A stretch of DNA of 64,000 bases from Streptomyces sp. SS1-1 (GTDB lineage Bacteria; Actinomycetota; Actinomycetes; Streptomycetales; Streptomycetaceae). The position numbers and the translations under genes are program-made. The notes under the pieces were generated by a model that saw nothing but the letters and a program-made list of their open reading frames with translations, searched no databases and had not been told where the DNA came from. The stretch covers positions 5,372,501-5,436,500 of the forward strand of contig NZ_WBXN01000004.1 in the NCBI RefSeq assembly GCF_008973465.1. Reading direction: 5' to 3'. This document shows, piece by piece, positions 54,492 through 63,594 of this stretch (the stretch's first letter is position 1; every line of letters starts with the position of its first letter).

Positions 54492-54976
54492 GGTGTGACT
54501 CCCCCTGAGGTGACGGTACTTGTGCCGCTGTCGCATACGTGCGCCGGCCGCTGTCCGATCAACTCGTCCGGCCAGCGGGCCGATCGTCCGCCACACGGCG
54601 TGCGCGTACGGCTCGCGGCTCGGTGGAACGGCACCACACACTATGCGGTCGCTGTGGGCGAGTTCTGACGGAACGGCAACGGTTCAGCCACAGCCCGCCG
54701 ACCCGGGCCAGGTCACAGAGCCGGAACGGCGTCGGGGCCGTCGCCGCCGCCCGCGGGGAACGCCTCTTCTGGGCTCCGCCGGGCGGAGATTGTGCGGCAA
54801 CCCGTAACCCGGTGCGTGTCCCGCTCTTTTTAGCGGTGGGGGCCGGCCGTGCGTGCGCGGTCCCCGGTCCCCGGTTCCCCGCAGTTTCGAGTGGACGCTC
54901 GCGGGGCTGCGTATGTCGGGACGGGCGAGGACACACGAGACCCGCTCGCCCCTGGACAGCGGGAGGACAGGGAGCC
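54492..54976. other. 485-nt divergent gap, protease / siderophore genes
   Basis: No gene is supported here. An inverted repeat CCGCT-CTTTTT-AGCGG lies at 54821-54836, about 150 nt before the aminotransferase, and its T-rich core stands out in this GC-rich region. No DmdR/IdeR iron box (TTAGGTTAGSCTAACCTAA type) was recognised by eye. Confidence 0.5.
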
Positions 54977-56446
54977 ATGGCCGTAACCGAATCCGTGTGC
55001 GGGGGATCGCCCGGGACCGAGGACGCGCGCAGCGCGCACGAGGGGATCCTGCGACGGCAGTCGGCCCGCGAGTCCGCGGCCCGCACCTACGCCCGCGCCC
55101 TGCCGATCGTGCCGGTCCGGGCCCGGGGCATGACCATCGAGGGCGCGGACGGCCGCCGTTACCTCGACTGCCTGTCCGGCGCCGGCACGCTCGCCCTCGG
55201 CCACAACCACCCCGTGGTCCTGGAGGCCATCCGCGGGGTCCTGGACTCCGGGGCGCCCCTGCACGTCCTCGACCTCGCCACCCCGGTCAAGGACGCCTTC
55301 GTCACCGAGCTGTTCCAGACGCTGCCGCCCGGACTCGCGGGCCGCGCGCGCGTGCAGTTCTGCGGACCGGCCGGCACCGACGCGGTCGAGGCCGCCTTCA
55401 CGCTCGTCCGGGCCGCCACCGGACGCGACGGCATCCTCGCCTTCAGCGGCGCCTACCACGGGATGACCAGCGGGGCGCTCGCCGCCTCCGGGGGCGCCCC
55501 CGACGTACGGGTCGCGCGCCTGCCCTTCCCGCAGGACTACCGCTGCCCGTTCGGTGTCGGCGGGGAGCACGGCGCCGAACTCGCCGCCCGCTGGACCGAG
55601 TCCGTCCTCGACGACCCCAAGTCGGGCGTGCCCGACCCGGCCGGGATGATCCTCGAACCCGTCCAGGGGGAGGGCGGTGTCCTTCCCGCGCCGGACGCCT
55701 GGCTGCGGCGCATGCGCCGGATCACCGCCGACCGTTCCATCCCGCTGATCGCCGACGAGGTGCAGACCGGCGTCGGACGCACCGGCGCCTTCTGGGCCGT
55801 CGAGCACAGCGGGGTCACCCCCGACGTCATGGTCCTGTCCAAGGCCATCGGCGGCAGCCTGCCCCTGGCGGTGATCGTCTACCGCGAGGAGCTCGACGCC
55901 TGGCAGCCGGGCGCCCACGCCGGAACGTTCCGCGGGAACCAGCTCGCCATGGCCGCCGGTACGGCGACCCTCGCGTACGTCCGGGAGAACCGGCTCGCCG
56001 AGCGGGCCGCCGACCTGGGCGCGCACATGCTGCGTCAGCTGCGCCGGCTGGCGGGCGAGCACGCGTGCCTCGGGGACGTACGGGGGAGGGGGCTGATGCT
56101 GGGCGTCGAGGTGGTGGATCCGCGGGCCCCGGCCGTGAGCGGCGGCGAGCGGACCGTCACCCTCGCGGCGACCGCCCGCCCGCCCGAGGAACAGCCCCGG
56201 CCCGCCGCCCCCGCCCTCGCCGCCGCCGTCCAGCGGGAGTGCCTGCGCCGCGGGCTGATCGTCGAACTCGGCGGCCGCCACGCCAGCGTCGTACGGCTGC
56301 TGCCGCCCCTGACCGTCACCGACGAGCAGGCGGCGGCGGTGCTGGACCGGCTCGCCGACGCCGTGGACGCCGTGTCCGGCGACCGGGCGGACCGGCGGCC
56401 TCTCGCTCCAGGACGGCAGGGCGACCGGTCCGCGCACACCGACTGA
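54977..56446 (+). CDS. Class III aminotransferase (diaminobutyrate type), siderophore locus
   Basis: A 489-residue PLP enzyme of the diaminobutyrate-2-oxoglutarate aminotransferase family (RhbA/DAT-like). PLP-binding Lys289 is in VLSKAIGGSLPLA; FSGAYHGMTSGAL and IADEVQTGVGRTG are conserved. A disordered Pro/Arg insert lies near residue 400. It probably supplies a diamine precursor for the siderophore built by the next gene. GGGAGCC precedes the ATG. In S. coelicolor the orthologous trio is listed as an orphan siderophore cluster (from memory). Confidence 0.88.
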   Translation: MAVTESVCGGSPGTEDARSAHEGILRRQSARESAARTYARALPIVPVRARGMTIEGADGRRYLDCLSGAGTLALGHNHPVVLEAIRGVLDSGAPLHVLDLATPVKDAFVTELFQTLPPGLAGRARVQFCGPAGTDAVEAAFTLVRAATGRDGILAFSGAYHGMTSGALAASGGAPDVRVARLPFPQDYRCPFGVGGEHGAELAARWTESVLDDPKSGVPDPAGMILEPVQGEGGVLPAPDAWLRRMRRITADRSIPLIADEVQTGVGRTGAFWAVEHSGVTPDVMVLSKAIGGSLPLAVIVYREELDAWQPGAHAGTFRGNQLAMAAGTATLAYVRENRLAERAADLGAHMLRQLRRLAGEHACLGDVRGRGLMLGVEVVDPRAPAVSGGERTVTLAATARPPEEQPRPAAPALAAAVQRECLRRGLIVELGGRHASVVRLLPPLTVTDEQAAAVLDRLADAVDAVSGDRADRRPLAPGRQGDRSAHTD

Positions 56447-56682
56447 GGACGCCCGCCCGCACCCCGTAGCACCCTCGCCTCGCCGTGACAGGCCACCGGC
56501 ACACCGGCCCCCACCTCACACGGCACCCACCACCCGGCGGCGGCCCCCACCACAGGGCCGCCCCAAGCCACGTCACGCGGCACGGCTCACCCCCGCCTCC
56601 CGCACCACCGCAGTCGCACCCCGCGCCTCGGGCCACTCCAAGGCGCCCCCTCGCACTCCTGAGCCCCCGCAGAGGACCCATC

Positions 56683-58503
56683 GTGACGACCACCCCCACC
56701 GCCCTCCCCGAGACGCGAGCCCCGGGCCAGGACACCGCCCCGCCGGACCCCCTGCACCACCCCGACCCGCGCCAGGCGGCCGAGGCCGCCACCGTGGAGA
56801 ACCTGCTCCGCTGCCACGTCCGCGAGACCCGGCTTCCGGCGCCCCAGGACGGCGTCCTGCGCGTCCCGCTGCCCGCCACCGGCACCGCCCTGCTGGTCCC
56901 GGTCCACCACTGGTCGCCGACGGGATGGCACCGCTTCGGCCCGCCCCGCCCGGCCGATGCCCCGGAGGGAACCCCACCGCTCGACGCGGTCACCGTCGCC
57001 GCCCTGCTCGCCCGGGAGGCCGCGGCGGCCCGCCCCTCGGCGGACGACAGCGCCGGCGACCTCGTCGGCCGTGTCGCCGACTCCGTCCGCCGCACGGCCG
57101 TGTTCATCCAGGACCGCCGCGCCCACCCGGCCGACGTGCCCGACCGCTTCCTGGCCGCCGAGCAGGCCCTCGTCCTGGGACACCCGTTCCACCCCACCCC
57201 CAAGAGCCGTGAGGGGCTGTCGGAGGCGGAGGCCGCCCTCTACTCACCGGAGACGCGCGGCTCCTTCCCGCTCGCCTGGCTGGCCGTCGCGCCCGACGTC
57301 GTCGCCGCCGACTCGGCCTGGACGGAGGCGGGACGCCCCGTCACCGCGCCACAGCTCACGGCCCGGCTCGCCGGCCCCGGGCTGCCGCTGCCCGACGGCT
57401 GCGCCGCGCTGCCGCTGCACCCCTGGCAGCTGCGCGCGATCCGGCAGCGCCCCGACACGGCGGCCCTCTTCGACGCCGGGCTGCTCCACGACCTCGGCAC
57501 CCACGGACCCGCGTGGCACCCCACGTCGTCCGTCCGCACCGTCCACCGCACCGGCGCCCCGGCCATGCTCAAGCTCTCCCTCGGCCTGCGCATCACCAAC
57601 TCCCGCCGCGAGAACCTCCGCAAGGAACTGCACCGGGGCGTGGAGGTGCACCGGCTGCTGCGCGGCGGCCTCGGAACGCGCTGGCAGGCCGCGCATCCGG
57701 GCTTCGACATCGTGCGCGACCCGGCGTGGCTCGCCGTCGACGCACCGGACGGCACCCCGGTGGCCGGGCTCGACGTGATGATCCGGCACAACCCCTTCGC
57801 GCCCTCGGACGACGTGACCTGCGTGGCCGGTCTCGTCTCGCCCCGGCCGCACGGCCCGGCGCACCCGGACACGCGGCCTCCGGCGCCGTCCCGGCTGGCC
57901 GCGATCGTCACCCGGCTCGCCGCCCGGACCGGCCGGTCGCGGGACGCGGTCGCCGCCGAGTGGTTCCTGCGCTACCTCGACCAGGTCGTGCGGCCCGTGC
58001 TGTGGCTGGACTCGGAGGCGGGGATCGCCCTGGAGGCCCACCAGCAGAACACGCTGGTCCTGCTGGACGCCGACGGCTGGCCCGTGGGCGGCCGGTACCG
58101 CGACAACCAGGGCTACTACTTCCGCGCCTCCCGGCGCGCGGAACTCGACGCCCGGCTCCCCGGCATCGGCGCGCTCAGCGACACCTTCGTCCCGGACGAG
58201 GTCACCGACGAGCGGTTCGCCTACTACCTGGGGATCAACAACATCCTCGGGCTCGTCGGCGCGTTCGGCTCGCAGGGACTGGCCGACGAGCGGTTGCTGC
58301 TCGCCGCGCTCCGCCGCTTCCTCGGCGAGGTCGCCTCCGGCCCCGCCCGGCTGCGCAGCCCGTTCCCCCGGCGGCTGCTCGACTCCCCGGTGCTGCGCTG
58401 CAAGGCCAACCTGCTGACCCGGCTGCACGGCCTGGACGAACTCGTCGGCCCGGTCGACACCCAGTCCGTGTACGTCGCCATCCCCAACCCCCTGCACCTC
58501 TGA
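56683..58503 (+). CDS. IucA/IucC family NIS siderophore synthetase
   Basis: A 606-residue NRPS-independent siderophore synthetase, which joins citrate or another carboxylate to an amine or hydroxamate using ATP. Key motifs are present: ATP-binding GHPFHPTPKSREG, HPWQ, KLSLGLRITNSRREN, EAHQQNTLV and RDNQGYYF. A FhuF-like C-terminal region follows. The GTG start has AGAGGA about 7 nt upstream. It lies 236 nt after the aminotransferase and 38 nt before the acetyltransferase. The product is unknown. Confidence 0.93.
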   Translation: MTTTPTALPETRAPGQDTAPPDPLHHPDPRQAAEAATVENLLRCHVRETRLPAPQDGVLRVPLPATGTALLVPVHHWSPTGWHRFGPPRPADAPEGTPPLDAVTVAALLAREAAAARPSADDSAGDLVGRVADSVRRTAVFIQDRRAHPADVPDRFLAAEQALVLGHPFHPTPKSREGLSEAEAALYSPETRGSFPLAWLAVAPDVVAADSAWTEAGRPVTAPQLTARLAGPGLPLPDGCAALPLHPWQLRAIRQRPDTAALFDAGLLHDLGTHGPAWHPTSSVRTVHRTGAPAMLKLSLGLRITNSRRENLRKELHRGVEVHRLLRGGLGTRWQAAHPGFDIVRDPAWLAVDAPDGTPVAGLDVMIRHNPFAPSDDVTCVAGLVSPRPHGPAHPDTRPPAPSRLAAIVTRLAARTGRSRDAVAAEWFLRYLDQVVRPVLWLDSEAGIALEAHQQNTLVLLDADGWPVGGRYRDNQGYYFRASRRAELDARLPGIGALSDTFVPDEVTDERFAYYLGINNILGLVGAFGSQGLADERLLLAALRRFLGEVASGPARLRSPFPRRLLDSPVLRCKANLLTRLHGLDELVGPVDTQSVYVAIPNPLHL

Positions 58504-58541
58504 CGGCGACGAACCGCCCCACCTCCCGAGAGGACCCCGTC

Positions 58542-59285
58542 GTGCCCCCCACCGACACGAGCGCCAACGCCGAGCCCGCCCCGCCGCCCGACACGGACGC
58601 CGAGGACACCCTGGACCTGGAACTCCCCGAGGAACTGGTCGCCCTCATCGCCTCGGCCCCCAAGAGCGCCGAGGCCGGGGACGCGGGCCCGGGGTCCCCG
58701 CCCGGCGGGATGCCCGACCTCCTCGACCAGGTGGCCGACTGGGGACCGGTCAGCACCCCCGCCGGCGTGTTCCACCTGGTCCCGGTCCGGATCGAACGCG
58801 ACCTGACGCTCATCAGCCGCTGGATGAACGATCCGGCCGTCGCCGAGTTCTGGCAGCTCGCCGGACCCGAGGACCGCACGGAGGGACATCTGCGGGCCCA
58901 GCTCACGGGGGACGGGCGGAGCGTCCCGTGCGTCGGACTGCTGGACGGCACACCGATGAGCTACTGGGAGGTCTACCGGGCCGACCTCGACCCGCTGGCC
59001 CGATACTACCCCGCCCGGCCCCACGACACCGGGGTCCACCTCCTGATCGGCGGGCCCGGCGACCGCGGGCGGGGGCTGGGCCGGACGCTGCTGCGCGCGG
59101 TCGCGGACCTCGCGCTCGCCAGGCGTCCGGTGTGCGGCCGGATCGTGGCGGAGCCCGACCTGCGCAACACGCCGTCCGTCGCGGCCTTCCTCGGCGCCGG
59201 CTTCCGCTTCTCCTCGGAGGTCGACCTGCCGGACAAGCGGGCCGCCCTCATGGTGAGGGACCGGAATCTGCGGCACCTGCTGTGA
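58542..59285 (+). CDS. GNAT acetyltransferase, siderophore (IucB/RhbD) type
   Basis: A 247-residue protein whose C-terminal 170 residues are an Acetyltransf_8-type GNAT domain, as in IucB, RhbD and AlcB, which acylate N-hydroxylated amines. Motifs include WMNDPAVAEFWQLAGP, MSYWEVYRAD and the acetyl-CoA loop DRGRGLGRTLLRA. The first 70 residues are an acidic Pro/Ala/Asp extension. GAGAGGA precedes the GTG. Together with its neighbours it would acylate and condense a diamine-derived hydroxamate (inference). Confidence 0.9.
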   Translation: MPPTDTSANAEPAPPPDTDAEDTLDLELPEELVALIASAPKSAEAGDAGPGSPPGGMPDLLDQVADWGPVSTPAGVFHLVPVRIERDLTLISRWMNDPAVAEFWQLAGPEDRTEGHLRAQLTGDGRSVPCVGLLDGTPMSYWEVYRADLDPLARYYPARPHDTGVHLLIGGPGDRGRGLGRTLLRAVADLALARRPVCGRIVAEPDLRNTPSVAAFLGAGFRFSSEVDLPDKRAALMVRDRNLRHLL

Positions 59286-59442
59286 CGGACAGAATCGGTT
59301 GCTTCCCGGCCGGCTCCGACCGCCTTCCGGGCACACCCGGACCGTTCGGTGCGTCACCCCGGCCCCATCCGGTCACGACCGATCGGGAGCGGAGGCGGCC
59401 CCGGTCCTGATCCCGTCCCTCCCCCCGACCGTGATCGCCCGG

Positions 59443-59465
59443 TTGTCAGTGCCGGGCCGTAGGGT
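59443..59465 (+). promoter_or_regulatory. LexA-independent damage promoter of dinG (RecA-NDp/PafBC)
   Basis: TTGTCAGTGCC, 6 nt, TAGGGT: 10 of 11 matches to TTGTCAGTGGC with exact spacing. The dinG ATG lies 9 nt downstream, so the leader would be only 2-3 nt. Confidence 0.85.
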
Positions 59466-59474
59466 GGTCGCGCT

Positions 59475-61526
59475 ATGACGAAGCCCTCACTCCCCGAACT
59501 CCTGCATGCCGCCGTCACCGCCGTCGGCGGCACGGAGCGCCCCGGCCAGGTGACCATGGCCGAATCGGTCGCCGAGGCGATCGACGGCAATTCCCATCTG
59601 CTGGTCCAGGCCGGCACCGGCACCGGTAAGTCGCTCGGCTATCTGGTGCCCGCGCTCGCCCACGGGGAGCGGGTCGTCGTGGCCACGGCCACCCTGGCCC
59701 TGCAGCGGCAGCTCGTCGAGCGGGACCTCCCGCGCACCGTGGACGCCCTGCATCCGCTGCTGCGCCGGCGCCCCGAGTTCGCCATGCTCAAGGGCCGGTC
59801 GAACTACCTCTGTCTGCACCGCCTGCACGAGGGCGTCCCGCAGGACGAGGAGGAGGGCCTGTTCGACCAGTTCGAGGCGGCCGCGCCCACCAGCCGGCTC
59901 GGACAGGACCTCCTGCGGCTGCGCGACTGGTCGGACGACACCGAGACCGGCGACCGGGACGACCTGACGCCAGGTGTGTCGGACCGCGCCTGGGCCCAGG
60001 TGTCGGTGTCGTCGCGGGAGTGCCTGGGCGCGAGCAAGTGCGCCTACGGCGCCGAGTGCTTCGCCGAGGCGGCCAGGGAGCGGGCCAAACTCGCCGAGGT
60101 CGTCGTCACCAACCACGCCCTCCTCGCGATCGACGCCATCGAGGGCGCCCCCGTGCTCCCGCAGCACGAGGTGCTGATCGTCGACGAGGCGCATGAGCTC
60201 GTCTCCCGCGTCACCGGCGTCGCCACCGGCGAGCTCACCCCCGGACAGGTCAACCGGGCGGTGCGCCGCGCGGCGAAGCTCGTCAACGAGAAGGCCGCCG
60301 ACCAGCTCCAGACCGCCGCCGAGGGCTTCGAGCGGCTGATGGAGCTCGCCCTCCCGGGACGCCTGGAGGAGATCCCCGAGGACCTCGGCTACGCGCTCAT
60401 GGCCCTGCGCGACGCCTGCCGCACGGTCATCTCGGCGATCGGCGCCACCCGTGACAAGTCCGTCCAGGACGAGGACGCGGTCCGCAAGCAGGCCCTGGCC
60501 TCGGTGGAGTCCGTGCACGACGTGGCCGAGCGGATCACGAACGGCTCCGAGTGGGACGTCGTCTGGTACGAGCGGCACGACCGGTTCGGCGCGTCGCTGC
60601 GCGTGGCCCCCATGTCGGTGTCGGGTCTGCTGCGCGAGAAGCTCTTCACCGACCGCTCGGTCGTCCTCACGTCGGCGACGCTGAAGCTGGGCGGGGACTT
60701 CAACGGCGTCGGCGCCTCCCTCGGCCTCGCCCCCGAGGGCACCCAGGGCGACGACGTGCCGGAGTGGAAGGGCGTGGACGTCGGCTCCCCGTTCGACTAC
60801 CGCAAGCAGGGCATCCTCTACGTCGCCAAGCATCTGTCGCGCCCCGCGCGTGACGGCGACCGCGCGGACATGCTGGACGAGCTGACGGAGCTGATCCAGG
60901 CGGCCGGCGGCCGTACGCTCGGGCTGTTCTCCTCGATGCGGGCCGCGCAGCTGGCCGCAGAGGAGCTGCGCTCCCGGATCCCCGAGTTCCCGATCCTCCT
61001 CCAGGGCGAGGAGACGCTCGGCGAGCTGATCAAGAACTTCGCGGCCGACCCGAAGACCTGTCTGTTCGGCACGCTGTCGCTCTGGCAGGGCGTGGACGTC
61101 CCCGGCCCCAGCTGCCAGCTGGTCGTCATGGACAAGATCCCGTTCCCCCGGCCGGACGACCCGCTGATGAGCGCCCGCCAGAAGGCCGTGGAGGACGCCG
61201 GGGGCAACGGCTTCATGGCGGTGGCCGCCACGCACGCCGCGCTGCTCATGGCGCAGGGCGCCGGCCGTCTCGTCCGGGCCACCGGCGACCGCGGGGTCGT
61301 CGCGGTCCTGGACCCGAGGCTGGCCACCGCGCGCTACGGGAGCTATCTCAAGGCGTCCCTGCCCGACTTCTGGTACACGACGGACCGCAACCAGGTCCGC
61401 CGGTCGCTGTCGGCGATCGACGCGTCCGCGCGGCAGACGGAGGCGGCGGAGGCGGTCGAGGCGGCGGGTGCGGCCGAGGCGGGCGGGGCCGACGCGGAGC
61501 CGGTGGACGCCGACGGAACGGAGTGA
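59475..61526 (+). CDS. DinG/XPD-like iron-sulfur helicase
   Basis: A 683-residue superfamily-2 DNA helicase. Walker A AGTGTGKSLGYL, a 4Fe-4S domain with Cys in NYLCLH and ECLGASKCAYGAECF, the DEAH box VLIVDEAHEL, and C-terminal motifs including FGTLSLWQGVDVPG and GAGRLVRATGDRG are seen. DinG enzymes unwind R-loops, G-quadruplexes and D-loops during damage response. The promoter fits the PafBC class. The C-terminal 30 residues are an Ala/Glu repeat. A 13-bp terminator separates it from convergent lexA. Confidence 0.93.
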   Translation: MTKPSLPELLHAAVTAVGGTERPGQVTMAESVAEAIDGNSHLLVQAGTGTGKSLGYLVPALAHGERVVVATATLALQRQLVERDLPRTVDALHPLLRRRPEFAMLKGRSNYLCLHRLHEGVPQDEEEGLFDQFEAAAPTSRLGQDLLRLRDWSDDTETGDRDDLTPGVSDRAWAQVSVSSRECLGASKCAYGAECFAEAARERAKLAEVVVTNHALLAIDAIEGAPVLPQHEVLIVDEAHELVSRVTGVATGELTPGQVNRAVRRAAKLVNEKAADQLQTAAEGFERLMELALPGRLEEIPEDLGYALMALRDACRTVISAIGATRDKSVQDEDAVRKQALASVESVHDVAERITNGSEWDVVWYERHDRFGASLRVAPMSVSGLLREKLFTDRSVVLTSATLKLGGDFNGVGASLGLAPEGTQGDDVPEWKGVDVGSPFDYRKQGILYVAKHLSRPARDGDRADMLDELTELIQAAGGRTLGLFSSMRAAQLAAEELRSRIPEFPILLQGEETLGELIKNFAADPKTCLFGTLSLWQGVDVPGPSCQLVVMDKIPFPRPDDPLMSARQKAVEDAGGNGFMAVAATHAALLMAQGAGRLVRATGDRGVVAVLDPRLATARYGSYLKASLPDFWYTTDRNQVRRSLSAIDASARQTEAAEAVEAAGAAEAGGADAEPVDADGTE

Positions 61527-61568
61527 TCCGCGCCGGGGCCTTCCGACGGCTCGGCAGCGGACAGCACA

Positions 61569-61602
61569 GGGCCCCGGAACCGGCGCAGAGGTTCCGGGGC
61601 CC
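61569..61602. terminator. 13-bp bidirectional hairpin terminator dinG / lexA
   Basis: GGGCCCCGGAACC (61569-61581) pairs perfectly with 61590-61602 around an 8-nt loop, between the convergent genes. Confidence 0.9.
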
Positions 61603-61644
61603 GGTCAGGGGGGCCGCCGCTGTCGGCTGTGCCCGCCGCGGCCG

Positions 61645-62424
61645 TCACACGCGCCGCAGCACCGCCACCACCTTGCCCAGGATGGTCGCGTCGTCACCGG
61701 GGATCGGCTCGTACGCGGAGTTGTGCGGGAGGAGCCAGACGTGTCCGTCCTCGCGCTTGAAGCGCTTGACGGTGGCCTCGCCGTCCAGCATGGCGGCCAC
61801 GATGTCGCCGTTCTCGGCGACCGGCTGACGGCGGACCGTGACCCAGTCGCCGTCACAGATCGCGGCCTCGATCATCGAGTCGCCGACGACCTTGAGGACG
61901 AACAGCTCACCGTCGCCGACGAGCTGCCGGGGGAGGGGGAAGACGTCCTCGACGGACTCCTCGGCCAGGATCGGGCCACCGGCGGCGATCCGGCCCACCA
62001 GGGGCACGTAGGAGGCGGCGGGCTTGCCGGCGGTGTCGGTGGGCTGCACCGAGGCGGCCTGGTCGGAGCCGCGGACCTCGTACGCGCGCGGGCGGTGCGG
62101 GTCGCGGCGGAGGAAGCCCTTGCGCTCGAGCGCCATCAGCTGATGGGCGACCGAGGACGTGCTCGACAGGCCGACCGCCTGACCGATCTCGCGCATCGAT
62201 GGCGGGTATCCCCGCCGCTGCACGGAATCCCTGATGACCTCGATCACTCGGCGCTGGCGGTCCGTGAGTCCCGAGCTGTCGGCCCGGATGCCGGGAGGTC
62301 GGCCCGGGAGCGAGCGCTTCTGCGCCTCGGGATTCACGGTTTCGTTCATCGCATGCACCGGCTCGAGTCGGCCCTGGGAGCGGTCCTGGGCAGTGATGGT
62401 GGCGCTGTCTGCGGTGGTGGTCAC
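61645..62424 (-). CDS. lexA: SOS repressor LexA
   Basis: A 259-residue repressor and self-cleaving protease. The winged helix-turn-helix is GYPPSMREIGQAVGLSSTSSV. The cleavage site Ala-Gly lies in GRIAAGGP; the catalytic Ser is in VVGDSMIEA and Lys in EATVKRFKR. The N-terminus (about 45 residues) is longer than in E. coli, as usual in Streptomyces. The GTG giving MTTTADSATI is preceded by GAGAGGGG. It represses itself and recA through the boxes noted here. Confidence 0.95.
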   Translation of the reverse strand: MTTTADSATITAQDRSQGRLEPVHAMNETVNPEAQKRSLPGRPPGIRADSSGLTDRQRRVIEVIRDSVQRRGYPPSMREIGQAVGLSSTSSVAHQLMALERKGFLRRDPHRPRAYEVRGSDQAASVQPTDTAGKPAASYVPLVGRIAAGGPILAEESVEDVFPLPRQLVGDGELFVLKVVGDSMIEAAICDGDWVTVRRQPVAENGDIVAAMLDGEATVKRFKREDGHVWLLPHNSAYEPIPGDDATILGKVVAVLRRV

Positions 62425-62457
62425 GTCGGCCCCTCTCGATGGTCTCCCTGCTGCACA

Positions 62458-62487
62458 ACGGTAGTTGCTTTCGAAAGGTTGCGCCAA
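62458..62487 (-). promoter_or_regulatory. Predicted lexA promoter
   Basis: On the minus strand: TTGGCG (62487-62482), 18 nt, TACCGT (62463-62458). The SOS box overlaps the first bases of the -35. Confidence 0.6.
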
Positions 62488-62498
62488 ACACACGTTCG
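62485..62498 (-). promoter_or_regulatory. LexA (SOS) box of lexA
   Basis: CGAACGTGTGTTTG on the minus strand fits CGAAC-n4-GTTCG with two mismatches in the right arm (GTTT for GTTC is common in actinobacteria) and overlaps the predicted -35, allowing autorepression. Confidence 0.85.
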
Positions 62499-62874
62499 AG
62501 TGAAAAATCGCGGATCGTCTTACGTGATCACAGGGTGGGGTGTATGGCTGGCAAGTTTTCCCGGCGGGCGAAGGGGCCCCTTGTTGTACTCTTCACCGCC
62601 GGGGCCACGGCCTCGTAGGTGGTTGCCCCAGTCTGCCATCCGGGACCGCCCGTCTCGTGGACCGACCCCCATCTGCCCGGGAGTCCCACCTCCCCTCCGT
62701 GCGGCGCTCACGCTATCTCCGTATGTCCCGGGGCGATACGGCCGTGCGCCCGAATGTGCGGCGTGAAAGCGCCGCCGCGGGGCACACGGCCCGGGGGCCG
62801 CGACCCTCTCGCGCACCGCGTCCGGCACGACACACGCCCGACACGCGCTACGGCGTGGATGTATGGGCCAACCC

Positions 62875-62887
62875 CCACATGTAGTGG
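62875..62887 (+). promoter_or_regulatory. Candidate NrdR box
   Basis: CCACATGTAGTGG, an inverted repeat CCAC-n5-GTGG, lies 141 nt before nrdR. A looser palindrome, CACGC-n6-GCGTG (62842-62857), is centred about 31 nt upstream, the spacing seen between paired NrdR boxes. The match to published boxes is from memory and approximate. Confidence 0.4.
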
Positions 62888-63027
62888 TTGGATTGCGGCA
62901 GCGGCCCAGAAGTTGTGGCGACCCCGGTCTTCGAACGCTCGGAGATCGCCTATGCTGGGGGCTGCTTCGCGGGGCCGATGTGGCCCGGCGAGGCTGTTGA
63001 GTCTGCTGTGAGGGAGGGTTCGGAGCC

Positions 63028-63594
63028 ATGCACTGCCCCTTCTGCAGGCACCCCGACAGCCGCGTGGTCGACAGCCGTACGACCGACGACGGCACGTCGA
63101 TCCGCAGGCGCCGTCAGTGTCCCGACTGCTCCCGTCGTTTCACGACCGTGGAGACGTGCTCACTGATGGTGATCAAGCGGTCCGGAGTCACCGAACCGTT
63201 CAGCCGTACCAAGGTCATCAACGGTGTGCGCAAGGCGTGCCAGGGACGGCCTGTCACCGAGGACGCCCTCGCCCAGCTCGGCCAGCGGGTCGAGGAGGCG
63301 GTGCGCGCCACCGGGAGCGCCGAGCTGACCACCCACGACGTGGGCCTGGCCATACTCGGCCCGCTGCAGGAGCTCGACCTCGTCGCCTATCTGCGGTTCG
63401 CCTCCGTGTACCGGGCGTTCGACTCGCTCGAGGATTTCGAGGCCGCGATCGTGGAGCTGAGGGAGACGACGGGCCACCGCGCCACGGACGACGACCGCGC
63501 CGGCGAGGCGCGCGCGGACACGGGGGGCCAGGAGGACGACGGCGGGACCGCGGGGGCCGTACCGGTGCCCGTGCCCGCCGAAGCCGCCGACTGA
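63028..63594 (+). CDS. nrdR: Transcriptional repressor NrdR
   Basis: A 188-residue repressor of ribonucleotide reductase genes. The N-terminal zinc ribbon is CPFCRHPDSRVVDSR ... QCPDC, followed by an ATP-cone domain (about 48-140, VIKRSGVTEPFSRTKVINGV) that senses dNTP/ATP levels. The C-terminal 45 residues are a disordered acidic tail longer than usual. AGGGAGGG precedes the ATG. It is co-directional with nrdJ 162 nt downstream, the standard nrdRJ operon of Streptomyces. Confidence 0.95.
   Translation: MHCPFCRHPDSRVVDSRTTDDGTSIRRRRQCPDCSRRFTTVETCSLMVIKRSGVTEPFSRTKVINGVRKACQGRPVTEDALAQLGQRVEEAVRATGSAELTTHDVGLAILGPLQELDLVAYLRFASVYRAFDSLEDFEAAIVELRETTGHRATDDDRAGEARADTGGQEDDGGTAGAVPVPVPAEAAD

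Larger units (their letters stand above)
62425..63027. other. 603-nt divergent control region lexA / nrdR
   Basis: Left side: the lexA promoter and SOS box. Right side: a candidate NrdR box at 62875-62887, a -10-like TATGCT at 62951-62956 and GGAGGG before nrdR. The middle (about 62520-62830) holds nothing I can support; frames there are arginine/proline-rich shadows. Confidence 0.6.

Noticed and set aside
62520..63095. Minus-strand frame in the lexA-nrdR gap
   Set aside because: It overlaps the start of nrdR antisense, lacks a ribosome site and shows no domain.
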